Under the pieces are notes generated by a model, which was not told the DNA's origin, ran no database searches, and saw only the letters and a program-made list of their open reading frames with translations. Source: Nannobrachium achirus (lineage: Eukaryota > Chordata > Actinopteri > Myctophiformes > Myctophidae). From it: a stretch of 64,000 nucleotides of DNA. The translations under genes and the position numbers were made by a program. The stretch is taken from assembly GCA_963921795.1 (NCBI GenBank), contig OY997647.1:55365003-55429002 (forward strand). Reading direction: 5' to 3'. Of this stretch, positions 10,997 through 24,991 are shown piece by piece. Position 1 is the first letter of the stretch. Each line of letters starts with the position of its first letter.

Positions 10997-12932
10997 GCGC
11001 ACAATTATTGAATGGGTGGCTTTTATTGTAGTGTATAAACTCAGGAAGAAATAGATCTGATCATTTATGACTCATTCAGCTGAACAACACAAAAGCTTTT
11101 GTTCTTTTGGGCTTCAATGTAGCTGCTCATGTATTGGGATGACAATAGGCCTATAGCTTCAAAAGGGACACCATTCAAGTTTAGAAACTTTTTATAAAAT
11201 GTTGTAAAATGGACATACTATGCTCATTGACATAGAACATCAGCATCTGTAGCATAAACATGACCTTTGTAGGGGTACAGAAATGTCTGACACATACTCA
11301 ACCATTACGGGAGAACAGCAACTGAAACTTAACCACTTAAAGTTTAACAGAGGTTAATTCCCGCTGCAGTTCAAAAGCTAAACCTTGGTTGCCCAGGGTC
11401 CCCTGGGGCCTGGGGGTGGCTCTGCTATGCCCCCTCTCCCCTAAACAAACAAACAAACAAGGCACCCAGAAAGGATAAATAAGTTCTTGGGCTTTTTTCT
11501 GTGTTTTATCACTTTGACAGATATGCACAAATAGTGTTCCTATAGGCCTATGCATTTGGTCAATACAAATGTCCATGGGTTCACGTAGAAGCATGGCATC
11601 ATCTGAACTTAATTTGTTTTTATATTGTGTTTACAACACTTGCTGCCTGCAACATCACTTCACTGCTGGAAAAGATGCTTAACTGGCAACCTTCCACCCG
11701 CGAGCTGTCCATCGACTGATCTACGATGCTGTTGGATGGAGTCGCGTTCATTGCAAGTTCCAGAACATGTTTAGGCCTACGTTTACAATTTAAACATGTT
11801 GAAGAACAACAAGGCACAAGAGAAATGGACACAGGAGGGACCCATGCACTACAGGCAAGAGGTTTGCTTGTTTTGTGTGACAATAATCACGTTTGTGTTC
11901 ATATTCAATCCATTTAGCTAAGCTGTCATAAACGTCAAAGTTAGCTAGGTTGAAGGCAACTGTAGCAGAAGTTGCAGTGGTTGTAGGCCTATCCGTTATT
12001 TAGTTACTGAAAGAGAAATTTACTAAAACAGGGTTGTGAAAGAACAAATTAATTGGTTGGCTAACATAATGACTAAACGTGTAATTTTGGTATTAGCTTA
12101 GCTATTGGCTATTGAATAGACTACTATAGCCAATAGCAAATTTAATTTGGACCACACCATGATATTTTTGGCATGAAATCTACAGTTGACCTAATTGCTA
12201 ATACATAGACTAAACATGGCATTTATAATGACAATTTACATTGTATTCTATGTATTTCCATAGCTAGAGAGCATGCAGCTGAAGCTAAGGACACATGACA
12301 TCTGCACTGATTCAAAACCATGGAGACATCCTGGCTGGTAGGTTTAAAAAATACATAGTATTTTTTTAAATGTGATTATACTAATTTAGTTTTTAAATAT
12401 AAGGTTGAACAATAGCTTTCCCACTAATTTTGTCTGGGTGGCATAACAAACTTTCAGAATACCTCTATTTTTGTTTAGTTTGTTTACTCAGAGGGCTCTA
12501 TTTTTTGCTTGTGGCACCCCATACAGAAAAGTCAAGACCTGCTTCAAAAGATTTTGCAATTTGGCATCTGTATTTTGGGCATGTCATAATGTCAAAATCG
12601 CTTCATAAGCCAACAAACCACTGTATTGACATTATGTTGAAACTACAACAGATTTGAAACATGGCAGTAAACTGCACAATGTCTGTGTGTGTTGGTTTTA
12701 GTTGTGCCCATAGCCTTATGCAAGCATAGACAGTGTTGACACACCTAAATCTAACACACCCAGATTAATTTGATTTGAATAGCCGCAGCTGTGTTGATTG
12801 CATCATGTGGACACATTCCTTATTTAAGGACAGTCATATCTGCCATATGTTTTCAACCTGTTGTAGGTTTTAACTTAAAAAAGCAAGCTACAATATCAAT
12901 GTCAACCTAGCCGAGGGGTTCACTCCTTAAGG
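10996..12932. other. Intergenic, no gene recognised
   Basis: Mostly unique AT-rich sequence. About 11390-11450 is a GGGTCCCCTGGGGCC segment resembling hAT subterminal sequence, followed by (AAAC)n. A TTTTGGGCATGTCATAAT motif at about 12572-12590 belongs to the TTAA-type repeats. Confidence 0.5.
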
Positions 12933-13368
12933 CAGGGGTCTTCAACAGGGGGTTCGGGACCTCTAGGGGGTCCTCAGAGTTAACACAGGGGGTCCTCCAA
13001 ATCTTTGTTTGATAGAAAGATTCTTTTTTCCTGAGAACTTAAGCCAATAATAGCAGATCTACAAGCTCACAACGCCTCGCAGCGCGAGGCGTTGTGAGCT
13101 TGTAGATCGGCTATTTTAGGAAAAGGGGTTTAGTGCAAAGGGGGAAAAGAGCAGACTAAGCACAGAGTGAAAGGTCAAGTTTATTAAGTATTGACGGTTC
13201 AAGTGGTTAAATATCTGAAAACACAAATTGACATGAATCCAAAATACACTGATGATCGTGCTGTCAAACGATGAAACTATATGGAATCTATGAACAGGTT
13301 GTGGGGGTCCCTGCTTCATCTCTCTCTCAACTAAGGGGTCCTTGGCCTGAAAACGTTGAAGACCCCTG
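12933..13368. mobile_element. hAT-like MITE, family A, copy 2, with perfect hairpin module
   Basis: Ends CAGGGGTCTTCAAC and GTTGAAGACCCCTG are perfect inverted repeats, flanked by the 8-bp duplication CCTTAAGG (12925-12932 and 13369-13376). The hairpin module at 13050-13114 has arms that pair with one mismatch around a 3-base loop. Non-coding. About 100 bp longer than copy 1 because of interior sequence containing GTTCAAGTGGTTAA. Confidence 0.94.
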
Positions 13369-13376
13369 CCTTAAGG

Positions 13377-14077
13377 GGTGAGTGTCTCTCATTGATACTG
13401 AACATCTCTAAACAAAAGAGATGAAATGAAACATTGTTGCATAATCATGACCTTTCTAGTAGGACGTTCCAGCAGTGTTTCTATCTTTTGCCAGCAATTT
13501 GAATCAAAGGCCTTTTGAATGTTTGCAGAAGACTTTGATCATTTTACTCAAACAAATTTCAGTCTTTTAATGCTTTCGTGGCCCACAAATTCTGTTGAAT
13601 AACATTGTCCCTTTTGTGGCTAGCTCTGACTTTTTCAGCTTGAGACCCATTATAAATTAATAATTATTTTCCCAAATCAGCAAATATAGCTCACATGTCA
13701 CAGCCAACAATGCATCATGCATACGTCACGTAGTGAGCTTGTAGATAGTCTACCTTCACTCATGTTGAATTATTATTGTTATTATAGCTATATAGGCTAT
13801 ATATTTCATATTAAGAAAATCCTTTGAAATTGTTTTGAAAAATGTGTGACCAATTAAAAACAGGTCCACAGCCCCTGGGAACCACTTTCGTAGAGGAAAG
13901 CTGGTTTCCCTCTCTGGGTCAAAGGGAAGAGGGTGGTGTCTTTCTATGGCTGGGGATTTATTTCCATGGTCAGGGGCACATGAAAGCTGGCACACTGATG
14001 GCCTTGAGAGAAGAGTTTCTGCAGAGGGTCACACCGTTCAGGAAGCCGGGTTATACACCACCTTGTTCTGTTCTATA
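13377..14077. other. Intergenic with one decayed hairpin
   Basis: A decayed hairpin lies at about 13678-13748 (ATAGCTCACATGTCACAGCC ... GTAGTGAGCTTGTAGATAGTC). The remainder is unique with no convincing frame. Confidence 0.5.
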
Positions 14078-14085
14078 GCTGTAGC

Positions 14086-14475
14086 TAGGGCTGTCACAAT
14101 TGTTACATAATCGTCTAATCGCCATTATTTGACATAATCGTGATTATTTTTCATAATCGTCATAATTTCCATGTAAGAAATTGTCGAAATAGCAGATCTA
14201 CAAGCTCACAACGCGTCGCATCGTGACGCGTTGTGAGCTTGTAGATCGGCCATTTCCACTATCAATGTTCTTTTTTAAGTATGAAGTTGTCAAATATGTC
14301 AGTAATTTCTTTGTATATTTAGGTTATGTGTCATATCTACCATGTGCAACTTCAAAGCCTAAAAGCCAAACAGAAATGTAATTGTCAACGACAAAACACA
14401 ATTAAATCGTTAATCGCAATTATTTGAGTGACAATTAATCGTGTAATGTAAAATGTCATAATCGTGACAGCTCTA
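14086..14475. mobile_element. hAT-like MITE, family B, copy 1
   Basis: TAGGGCTGTCACAATTGTTAC at the left and TCGTGACAGCTCTA at the right, flanked by the perfect 8-bp duplication GCTGTAGC (14078-14085, 14476-14483). The subterminal zones are full of AATCG and CGATTA motifs. The hairpin module is at 14186-14257 with a GCGTCGCATCGTGACGC centre. Non-coding, 390 bp. Confidence 0.95.
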
Positions 14476-14483
14476 GCTGTAGC

Positions 14484-14928
14484 CATGTTTTATCTTAGTC
14501 ACTCTCACAATCTCTCTCTCTCTCTCACTCTGCTTTGTTTGCGGCTGAGCCCTACTTCAAAGACATCTGTACGTGCAACTGGACATGTTTGGTTTAAACA
14601 TCTATCAGATGTGTCATTGCCAAAAATAACCATGGCTGCCTTTATAGCTAATTTGACCCCAGAAACTTCACTGTGTAAACTCAGCTAACAAACTCTGATG
14701 GGCAAGTTTGATTTCAAGGTGTGTAATCTCTTCAAAGTGATTTATTCTTTATATTCCTTGTTGATACTGAACCAGGAAGGTTCAGTATGGGTCCAAAAGG
14801 GATTGCACAATAGTTGTACACACAATACTTCTATTATAAATCAATGTCTGTGTGGGTGCACACGTGTGTGGTGTGTTTTTGGTGTGTAGAGCCAAAACAA
14901 ATGAGCTTGAACAAACCAATGCAATGCA
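14484..14928. other. Intergenic, nothing recognised
   Basis: Short CT-rich run at 14510-14530; otherwise unique. Confidence 0.45.
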
Positions 14929-14936
14929 GTCAGCAC

Positions 14937-15328
14937 TAGGGCTGTCACAATTATTACATAATCGTCTAATCGCAATTATTTTTCATAATCACGATTATTT
15001 TTCATAATCGTCATAATCGTGAATGTTGAAAATGTTTCATATATTTTTTTTAAAGTAAAAAATTGTGGAAATAGCAGATCTACAAGCTCACAACGCGTCC
15101 CATCGCGACGCGTTGTGAGCTTGTAGATCTGCTATTTCCACTATCAATGTTATTTTTTTAAGTAGAAAGTTGTCAAATATGTCCATAATTTGTGCCATGT
15201 GCAACTTCAAAGCCTAAAAGCCACACAGAAATGTAATTGTCAACGACAAAAACACAATTAAATCGTTAATCGCAATTATTTGAGTGACAATTAATCGTCA
15301 TGTAAAATGTCATATCGTGACAGCCCTA
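14937..15328. mobile_element. hAT-like MITE, family B, copy 2
   Basis: TAGGGCTGTCACAATT and TCGTGACAGCCCTA termini with perfect duplication GTCAGCAC (14929-14936 and 15329-15336). The hairpin arms 15066-15099 and 15107-15140 pair perfectly over 34 bp around the 7-base loop CCATCGC. 392 bp. Confidence 0.96.
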
Positions 15329-15336
15329 GTCAGCAC

Positions 15337-16194
15337 TCTGCAGTGATTCAAGCACAAAATGTTGTATATTTTCAGCAATATTTACACTTCATTTCAAATC
15401 GAACAAAACAGCAAAATATATAGACTTTATCAAAACTAATATCGGATTGGAATGAATGTAGCATAGAATCCTATATGTACAGAATGCTCTGTCTAGTTGG
15501 TTGGCTGTGGATTAGTGACGGCGGTGGGCATTGCACCATTCTGTATAGAGTCAGTGAGGAAGTGTGTGTTCTGTTTTGTCTGATGGGGCTTTGTTAACTT
15601 AAAGGGTGGGAACATCTTGGGTTTCCTGCCCCAGTCCGTGACTCCTCTCGCCGTGCCGGGTTGTCCTGCTCTGTCCTGTCCTGTCCTGCTCTGTCCTGTC
15701 CTGGGGTTCAGGGGTGTTTTCTTTCTCAAAGCGAGAGTAGGGTAGTCTCCCAAGATGGCAGTCAGGATGTTTCCACTTCCTCCACAAAAGTTTTGATTTA
15801 TTATGATTGCATTGCATTCAAAGCAAGATACTTATACAATTAACCACATTAACCCTGGCGTACCTGTCTTGAGCATGTTATTATAGGCCACACAACAGCG
15901 TTTTCTTTAGGCCTATTTATTTATTTTCCAATATTGACATTTTTTACCAACATTTCGGGGGGAAAAAAACCCCCAGCAAGAATAGAAAATAAAATAGACA
16001 ACTGGCTAATGGGCGGGCGGGCTGATGGACTACGTTGTCACGCTCATGTGACTCAATACCATATAAGGTAAGGTGTTCCCAATGCAGCTATGCCCAAATA
16101 TGGAGTGTGTTGTTCAACCGCTTCATGGCATTAGGCCATCAACTCTTCATGGCATCAGGCCCAAACAAATCAGTCTGTTTTTAGGTACATATGT
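15337..16194. other. Intergenic with TGTCC short repeats
   Basis: A short tandem of TGTCC/TGCTC units lies at about 15663-15702. A TTAACCCTGGCG motif near 15850 resembles a TTAA-repeat edge. No gene. Confidence 0.5.
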
Positions 16195-16204
16195 CCATAT
16201 ATGG
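16195..16204. promoter_or_regulatory. CArG box CCATATATGG
   Basis: Exact SRF-type CArG sequence in the repeated context CCATATATGGGCATA; another exact copy is at 16715-16724. Both belong to the small repeat described at 20681-20905. Confidence 0.5.
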
Positions 16205-16259
16205 GCATATACTTATGACATCAGTTATTTATTCATTATTATCTCCATACCTTTACGTG

Positions 16260-16672
16260 TTGTGCCCTGCACTTCCCCTCAGCGCCCCCTGTCGTTTTCC
16301 CCCCCTACTGACTTGGTTTGGGCCATTGACTCTGTTTCTACACACAGCCTGACGGTCGCTTATCTCCCGATTAGGGAGTCTTACTGGTGTTTGCTACTTA
16401 AGTTGCCCTGAGTGTTTCACAGTTTGCTTTTGCATTGTCCATTAAGACCCTGGCTCTTTGGGCTCCACCTGTTATATGCCCTGCGAGGCTTTAAGTTACC
16501 TGTTATGTACCACTGCCCTGTGAGGCGAACCTCGTTTTGTTCCTGTTTTATCTACTGTAAGTCTGGCCCTGATTTATGTTGTTTTAAGTAAAGTTTTGTT
16601 TGTTGCCACCAATACCTCCTCCGCATCATAATTCTGCGCTCATTCTAGCCTCTGGGTTCCCATGCTTAACAT
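16260..16672 (+). mobile_element. Probable solo LTR or LTR fragment (Ty3/Gypsy-like)
   Basis: The 3' part (AAGTAAAGTTTTGTTTGTTG, then CCACCAATACCTCCTC, ending near CCATGCTTAACA) has the look of fish Gypsy LTR ends. A segment at 16349-16385 (CCTGACGGTCGCTTATCTCC) recurs in inverted orientation at 59878-59925, confirming a repeat family. No internal coding part adjoins. The left edge is uncertain. Confidence 0.4.
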
Positions 16673-16724
16673 TACGGGCATAAAAGGAACAAGGAATGAC
16701 AGATACAGAGATCTCCATATATGG

Positions 16725-17237
16725 GCATATTTCTCAGATCATCAGTGTGACATAGGTTGTGTTAGGTCTGTGTAGCGGCCCGAACTACACAAGTAAAAGT
16801 AAAATCACGTGGCATCAACATGATGCCCAAAATAGGGACAGCGGATGAAAGTCATTAAGATAATACAGGAATTCTCCTTAAATATTACAAAGCAGCACCT
16901 CATTAGTGCATTGGTGTTCAAGAGGAATTAAATCATGATTAGCAAATTCTCCCATTCACTTTCTTATGTAACCTCTTCCTAATTTTGAATGTAGTCTGTC
17001 TCTCTCATACCTCTGCTGTTTTACACAATCATAGAAATCCATACCGTGGGCTCGTGAGTCCACTGAACCTTATGTCATCTTTATTTATCACGCCACCATT
17101 GCAGTGTTTGAATATTTTAATAGAGTGACAGATAGATATATGCACTCAGCTAAAGTGCTTTTTAATGTTTCGCTCCTGCCCACAACCGCCAATTTACCTC
17201 AGATGCCATCTCTCCTCCAATTCTGTGCTGCTTTGAC
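16725..17237. other. Intergenic, nothing recognised
   Basis: Unique sequence; CCCAAAATAGGGACAGC at 16825 resembles the TTAA-repeat edge motif. Confidence 0.45.
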
Positions 17238-17530
17238 TTAACCAACTACCTAAAGCTCACACCACGTTGCCACACTACGTGGCGAGCTTGTGGATCAGCT
17301 AATTTCACTATTTGTATGACAAAATGGTCAAGCACTATATTTTGTTGTATGGTGAATAGCAAAAACCGATCTACAAGTTCACAATGTGTGGCGATGTGAT
17401 GTGTTGTGAACTTGTGGATTGGTTGGTTTATCAAATTACGAAAGTGTTGAATTCCAGAGTTTTAATTTATTGAAGTTTTTGAAAATGTCGCACACGGCCA
17501 AAACTGGAACGCCAAGGTGAAAGTGGTTAA
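17238..17530. mobile_element. TTAA-bounded MITE (family G) with two diverged hairpins
   Basis: Begins TTAACCAACTACC and ends GAAAGTGGTTAA, so TTAA lies at both edges (17238-17241, 17527-17530), as expected for piggyBac- or Kolobok-type insertion. The right subterminal has CACGGCCAAAACTGGAACGCC. Two hairpin relatives lie inside: 17248-17302 and 17356-17430. Non-coding. Confidence 0.55.
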
Positions 17531-17845
17531 AGTCTGCCCGGCAACAACGATCAAGGCAGATGGCCTTTTATGTCATTCTGTCACAGATGCACTTGCGCGC
17601 ACTATCCATGTTTCATTGCTTCTAACACAGTATGGAAATTATTTATAAGTGAGGGATAAATTGTTATATATTTAGCCTTGGCTGGCTCCATACTCCTGTG
17701 ACCATCTGGTGAACCCTGGTGAAAAACAACAGGGATGTGTACAACATGCAGTCAATACACCCCAGCACCACCTGGCCAATCACAGTGGGGAAAATACTGT
17801 CCCAGCACGCTGGCGAATGATTGACAGCTGTCATGTATCGAGAAG

Positions 17846-17849
<4 letters not shown>
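17531..17849. other. Intergenic, nothing recognised
   Basis: Unique sequence without repeat or gene signal. Confidence 0.4.
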
Positions 17850-17880
<31 letters not shown>

Positions 17881-17912
17881 CGTGCGTGCGTGTGTGTGTG
17901 TGTGTGTGTGCG
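17850..17912. repeat. (TG)n/(CGTG)n microsatellite
   Basis: TG runs interrupted by a CGTG block. Confidence 0.95.
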
Positions 17913-18537
17913 CTTGCGAGTGTACCGACATGCATGGGGGAAAGGGTTGTTGACAGGAGGGTGTTTACTGAGGTGAACCAACAGGATTATGTTCTCAGCA
18001 GGTAGCAGGGAGCCATCGTGACGCTTAATTAGCGCCTCTGATTGACACACACAAGGGGCCTCGTGGCTGATAAAAGCCTCTCGAGTTGCTCCTCCTGCAT
18101 CAGCAGATTGAGACGTCTCTCACCCCCTCCTTTCCTCCTCCGTTTTCAAAGGCAAACAAAACACACCTGGGAAAGCTTAGCGCACGTCTTGAAAAGTCAC
18201 AGCGCTGACACAAACCCCCGCAATCAGTTCCTTGTTTCTCGCCCATCCTGGTTCCTGAATGACAGCCGCTGTGTTTCGTCGCGGGTTTATGGGAATACGG
18301 CAGGAAGACGGTTGGGTGTAGACACCACTGCATGGGCGGGGGAGGCAACATTCACTCCTCTGCTTTTGATATAACCCCCACTCACCCCCTACCGCCCCCC
18401 GCCCTGGTCTTTAATTCCTATGGCCTGTGGGGAGCATAATTCCCTGCTTCTGGTCAGACTGAGTTGACTACGAGCATTTCCTTTGGGAAATGTAGCCTGC
18501 CTGATGTTTGGTAATTAACAATTTAATAAAAAATGTG
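17913..18537. other. GC-richer unique block
   Basis: Non-repetitive, GC-richer than its surroundings; no splice-bounded frame recognised. It could be a conserved noncoding element, but that needs cross-species alignment. Confidence 0.35.
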
Positions 18538-18539
18538 GG

Positions 18540-18655
18540 CCTTTTTCTGCCTTTATTTATAGTGGAAATGGACAGGAAACAGGGAGAGAGAGAGATGGGG
18601 AGAGACATGCGGTAAAGATCGTCAGGATCGGGACTCGAACCTGCGATGCCTTGTC
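18540..18655 (-). mobile_element. tRNA-derived SINE, copy 1
   Basis: Read on the minus strand, a box B GGTTCGAGTCC (complement of 18631-18641) is followed by the body CATGTCTCTCCCC and CCTGTTTCCTGTCC. Box A is lost to truncation. The same body and tail style occurs at 31072-31215 and 61310-61441. Confidence 0.7.
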
Positions 18656-18739
18656 AGGCTACTTTATAGCTTTTCTTTTTTTTTTGTTTTTACTAATTGA
18701 ACCCTGGTTTCATGAGATTTTGGCTATTTTCTCAATAGA

Positions 18740-18865
18740 GCTGTGTTATACAAAATGTAATGCCTCAACTCTTAGTGCTCGTCAGGGTGGGGGGTCCCCA
18801 CTCCCCAGTTAAAATATGATTATTTGGGGGGTCACGGCCTGAAAAGGTTGAAAACCACTGAGGTA
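18740..18865. mobile_element. Family C MITE fragment (right half)
   Basis: Contains TATACAAAATGTAATGCCTC, GGTGGGGGGTCCCC and the terminus GGTTGAAAACCACTG as in the family C copies. The left half and hairpin are missing. Confidence 0.7.
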
Positions 18866-19290
18866 GAGGGTCGAGTGCATGGGTCTGAGGGAGGCAGCAG
18901 CGATGGCAAGGGGAACGGCGGCGCTATCTGCAGCCGAGCAGATTACGTGCAAATTCTGGGAAATGTTGCTCTTTGGTGGCGTGCCTCGGCAAACGCTTGA
19001 GCGTGTTCCAACAGGAGGCACCTGTTTAGCTGCGAGATAGGCCTCGAGGCCGTCCAAGTGCCTCTTGGCGCTGATGAAGCCGCTCTCTCTCTGCCTTTAA
19101 GCATGCGGGAGCTGTGAGGAATAATATTTTGGACAGCTTGAGCACTTCTCACGCCACGTTTAGACAAAATGTGTTGCTCTTGGCTGCATTATGTGTCTCC
19201 CGGTGAACAACAAGTCATCATAATGTGCTGCTAAATGCGACCCTGATATTATCCACAAGAGCAAGAGATCACATTTGTTTACTAAAATAA
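18866..19290. other. Unique GC-rich block
   Basis: No repeat or splice-bounded frame recognised; contains several CpGs. Confidence 0.35.
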
Positions 19291-19295
19291 TATTT

Positions 19296-19560
19296 TATCG
19301 TTGTCAGGTGGAAACCTACCTTGTATGTCCAAAACTCACGTTTTGGCATTTATCATTTTAAAAATGATTTAAACTAGTGAAAACAGCCGATCTACAAGCA
19401 CACAACGCCTCGCGGTGCGAGGCGTTGTGTGCTTGTAGATCTGCTGTTTTCACTACCTTCGTGCAAGGGCCTTGTATGATGAAGCAGGGCTTTACTTTGC
19501 GAAAAAACGTACAAATTTGAAACTTGGAGATACGAGGTTTCTGCCCGACAGTGACGATAT
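19296..19560. mobile_element. K module: TIR element centred on the hairpin
   Basis: Left edge ATCGTTGTCAGGTGGAAACC and right edge GGTTTCTGCCCGACAGTGAC are imperfect inverted repeats. The centre is the hairpin GAAAACAGCCGATCTACAAG ... CTTGTAGATCTGCTGTTTTC (19379-19450) with the CACACAACGCCTCGC arm variant. The same module is found inside MITE families D (29304-29512), E (34083-34327, 44886-45136) and M (30668-30847, 46630-46908). This copy appears free-standing. Confidence 0.75.
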
Positions 19561-20680
19561 GATATGATGACATTTCAGAAGCTTTTTTCTTCCTCCATGA
19601 GAACCTGGTGGAAGACGCTGAGAACACATCAACAGTCAACACTGAGATGCAAATTAGGGCCAAAGCCTCTCGAGGGTTCCTTGCTTACCCACAACACTTA
19701 GCTTATACACGACTACAGTAAACACCGGCATATGAAACTTGGTTAAACTTTTAACCACTCGAACCCTAACATCCATATTCTGGGCATGTCATAATATTCT
19801 CATTCAGAGAAAGTAGGCAAACATTTGCAGAAAATAATCAATGTATAACTCAACACGTAGAAACGTGACACATTGTGAGCTATTCCCTCATCAGGCAAAT
19901 TTACGGCTGGTGAAAAAATACCTAAATTAAACCGTTGCTAGGGACCACCACTCCTGGAACCCCATCAAGTGCCCCTAAGGGTCCCCCAGATCCCACTTTA
20001 AGAACCACTGCTTTTCGCTTTTAATCCATAAAACAAATGTTGTCCAACTTTAAGCCGCTAATCAAATGATAACGTCACAATGCATCTCCGGGCTTCCACA
20101 GGAAGAAGCACAGTTCCTTGACCCTTCCTCTGTAGTGTCCTGTAAGTCTCCCCCCCGGGCTGTGTAGTGTGTTCATGCTAATGTCCTCAGTGTGAAGAGA
20201 ACAATGGAAAGACGGGGATGGGGTTTCCTCCGCAGAGAGAGGGTGCTGACAGGCCCCAGTCATGGTACAAACCGCTTGTCATTCCCAACCCAATTTATGG
20301 GATGAAGCGCTTTTTTGTAGTAGTGCAGTATTCCTAAATCTACTTTGGTTTGTGCTACTTCTAATCCCTGTCCATTATTGTTAATAACTCATTTGTGTCA
20401 CAGCAACCACACTTGCAATTTCCCGGAATTGCATCTTTCTAGTTAGTAGTCCTGGGGAAATGTATTTATTCTAGATATATAAACTTTATTTGTGAATGGG
20501 TTTTTACCTTGAATCAATAGTCCATTGAGTTCAATGGGGGAGTGGTGCTAGCTTGAGGATTGGTCAGGATTGGTCAAGTTTCACATGGCTATCCAGACAA
20601 TAAATGGGCAACCACACTTGCAATTTCCAATTGCACCTTTCTAGTAGTTATCGCAGTTTACTATCAGAACCGTCACAGCT
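19561..20680. other. Intergenic with small repeat fragments
   Basis: TTTTAACCACTCGAACCC at 19748-19765 with TCTGGGCATGTCATAATA at about 19776 is a TTAA-family edge. About 19935-20015 ends in TTTAAGAACCACTGC, a hAT-type right terminus. No gene. Confidence 0.5.
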
Positions 20681-20905
20681 TGACCGTATTATCCATCGGG
20701 TAACACCTGACACTGTGGTTCCCCCGACACATCACTGTGACATCACAGGTGATATCATAGTGGCATTACACAGATACTCAGAGCAGGGATCTCCATATAT
20801 GGGCATAAACAGGTGACATCACAGTGATGTCAGATACTCAGTGCAGGGATCTCCATATATGGGCATAAAAGGGATTCTGTTAGGGATCTCCATATATGGG
20901 CATAA
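20681..20905. repeat. Tandem CArG-bearing repeat
   Basis: Three units carry GGGATCTCCATATATGGGCA, giving exact CCATATATGG boxes at 20793-20802, 20853-20862 and 20890-20899. Between the first two, a unit with GATACTCAG(A/T)GCAGGGATC is repeated at a 60-bp spacing. GTGACATCAC palindromes lie in the linkers. Confidence 0.7.
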
Positions 20906-22418
20906 AAGGGATTGTATCCCAGATGATGCCCTGTCACCAGGGTTCAACCACACTAACAGAATCTAAATATGGCCAAGACAGATGGCGCGACCTTGTTCGC
21001 TTTTCGCCCTTAGGCGTCTTACTGTTATTAATTATTATCAAATGTAATGGAGTTATAAATGGGTAAATGAACACTGAATATTTGACTGTGTATGTTTGAG
21101 CCCAGGGTTTAATTACCGTTATCTCTGCAATCTGTAAGACTAGCTAACAAGAGTGTCATTTGTTCTCATTCATCAGCCTGATCCGCACAGCAAAGATATT
21201 CTGTGTGATATGTGTTAAAATATGCAACATGCTCATACATACGCACTATGAGCTTCACTTTAATAGATAATACATTACATTGACTGTATGTGTGTGTATG
21301 TGCTATTACAGTACAGTACATGCTGGGTATAGATATATTTATATTTATTGAAGTGTGTTGTGTGTTTGTCCTTTTTATAATATATTAATTAGCCTATATA
21401 CCTTTTTGAATATAGTCAAAATAAATGTTGAACTATATATCTGAAGTGTATTTACAATTATATTATAGGGCCTATACTCTGGAATAATGTAAGGTCGGGA
21501 AGAAGTTGCAAATGCATGACCCACACAGTTGCAATACTCGTTGGACCCGTTGTCAGAGCATCCGGCATACCTGTCTGTCTGTCTGTCTGTCCCTTTTAAG
21601 CCCATATCGGTATCTCGAATTCCATGTCAGAAATGCCCAAAAATGGAGTCTAGGCCAGTCTGTGGTGTGATTTTGATGACATCAGTGTACTCCATATCCA
21701 TTTTTGGAGCGGTGAAAGCGCTCCCAATAGACAGGTATGTCCGTGGGTATGTCCGTGGGTGGGTGGGTGGGTGGCTGGCTGGGTGGCTGGCTGGCCGTGT
21801 CCGTAGCCTGGCAATACCTTGAGTGGCCACACACAACACACTAGTTAAAGGAGGGGCGCTGTTTTGTGCAGGCCAGGCACACTCACCACTCACTCACGGG
21901 CACAGTTTACTCACTCACTCACTCACATAGGGTACAGCTGCTCAAATTCACCGCTCCACTTCGAACCGAGGTTTGATTTTTTTGTAATATTCTTTGGAGA
22001 TCCGATGATCTGACCAACTTCCCACTTGATGCATCACACCCTCAGGTCTTCGTCGATAGCCTACGCATGCCGAGTTTGAAGTTGGTCGGTCCTGATCTGG
22101 CATAGCAGTCAGATCAGCTGTTCTGGACAAACCGCCTAAGTAACCGACCGACTTGATACCGGACACGGCACTGCGACATCCTAGTATGCAATCAATTGAT
22201 ATTCTTTCTCAGCTTTTGTTGTGAAGTACACCTGTGTGGTGATGAAGCACCATGTCAGAGAACAAGATGACAGCTAAAGGTAGTGTCACACAGCATGTTC
22301 TGAAGTTTATTAATCACATTAATAATAGAGATTATATCCAATAGCAGAGGTCATATACACGTGGCCGAATGATATGAGTCATCATCATGACTGATTGAGA
22401 GTAAGCCAAACTAGGCAG
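20906..22418. other. Intergenic with simple repeats
   Basis: (TGTC)n at about 21571-21592, GGGT/GGCT repeats at about 21743-21797 and (CTCA)n at about 21895-21927. No gene. Confidence 0.6.
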
Positions 22419-22605
22419 CGCAGGAACAGACAGATGCAGTACAAACGTTACGTTGGGCAATGATGGGCATACTGTTCTGCGATAAAGAGAGAAATATACT
22501 GTATGTGCGATTACGCGGCAGGACAGGAACAAACAGATGCGGTACAAACTGTGTGTTGGACATACACGTTTGTGATAGAGGAAAATACGCAAGCACATTA
22601 TCTAA
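22419..22605. repeat. Direct duplication, about 103-bp period
   Basis: CAGGAACAGACAGATGCAGT at 22421 recurs as CAGGAACAAACAGATGCGGT at 22524, with related following sequence. Two diverged copies. Confidence 0.65.
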
Positions 22606-22622
22606 ATTATATGATTACACTG

Positions 22623-22720
22623 CTTAACCACAGGGTTCCTGGTGTCCCTTTTCGGGCATGTCATAATTGGTGAAAATGGCTCTACAAGCTCACAACAACG
22701 CTGCTAAGAGATTTGGTGTA
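22623..22720. mobile_element. TTAA-family element, left part with half hairpin
   Basis: TTAACCACAGGGTTCCTGG, then TTTCGGGCATGTCATAATTG, then AAAATGGCTCTACAAGCTCA. The right half is not recognisable. Confidence 0.5.
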
Positions 22721-24587
<1,867 letters not shown>

Positions 24588-24595
24588 GTTGTTCA

Positions 24596-24983
24596 TAGGG
24601 CTGTCACAATTATTACATAATCGTCTAATCGTGATTATTTGACATTATCGCAATTATTTTGTCATAATCGTCATAATCGTGAATGTTGAAAAATGTCCGA
24701 AATAGTGGAAATAGCAGATCTATAAGCTCGATGCGACGCGTTGTGAGCTTGTAGATCGGCTATTTCCACTATCAAAGTTATTTTTTAAGTAGTAAGGTGT
24801 CAAATATGTCAGTAATTTCTTTGTATATTTAGGTTATGTGTCATATCTACCATGTACAACTTCAAAGCCTAAAAGCCAAACAGAAATGTAATTATCAACG
24901 ACAAAAACACAATTAAATCGTTAATCGCCAATTATTTGAGTGACAATTAATCGTCATGTAAAATGTCATATCGTGACAGCCTA
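24596..24983. mobile_element. hAT-like MITE, family B, copy 3
   Basis: TAGGGCTGTCACAATTATTAC to TCGTGACAGCCTA, flanked by perfect GTTGTTCA duplications (24588-24595, 24984-24991). The hairpin at 24713-24770 has lost part of its left inner arm (CAGATCTATAAGCTCGATGCG) while the right arm is intact. 388 bp. Confidence 0.95.
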
Positions 24984-24991
24984 GTTGTTCA

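Noticed and set aside
13050-13114. Bacterial-type intrinsic terminator or attC-like site
   Set aside because: The stem followed by TTTT is part of a dispersed eukaryotic repeat present in many copies with A-runs on the opposite side.
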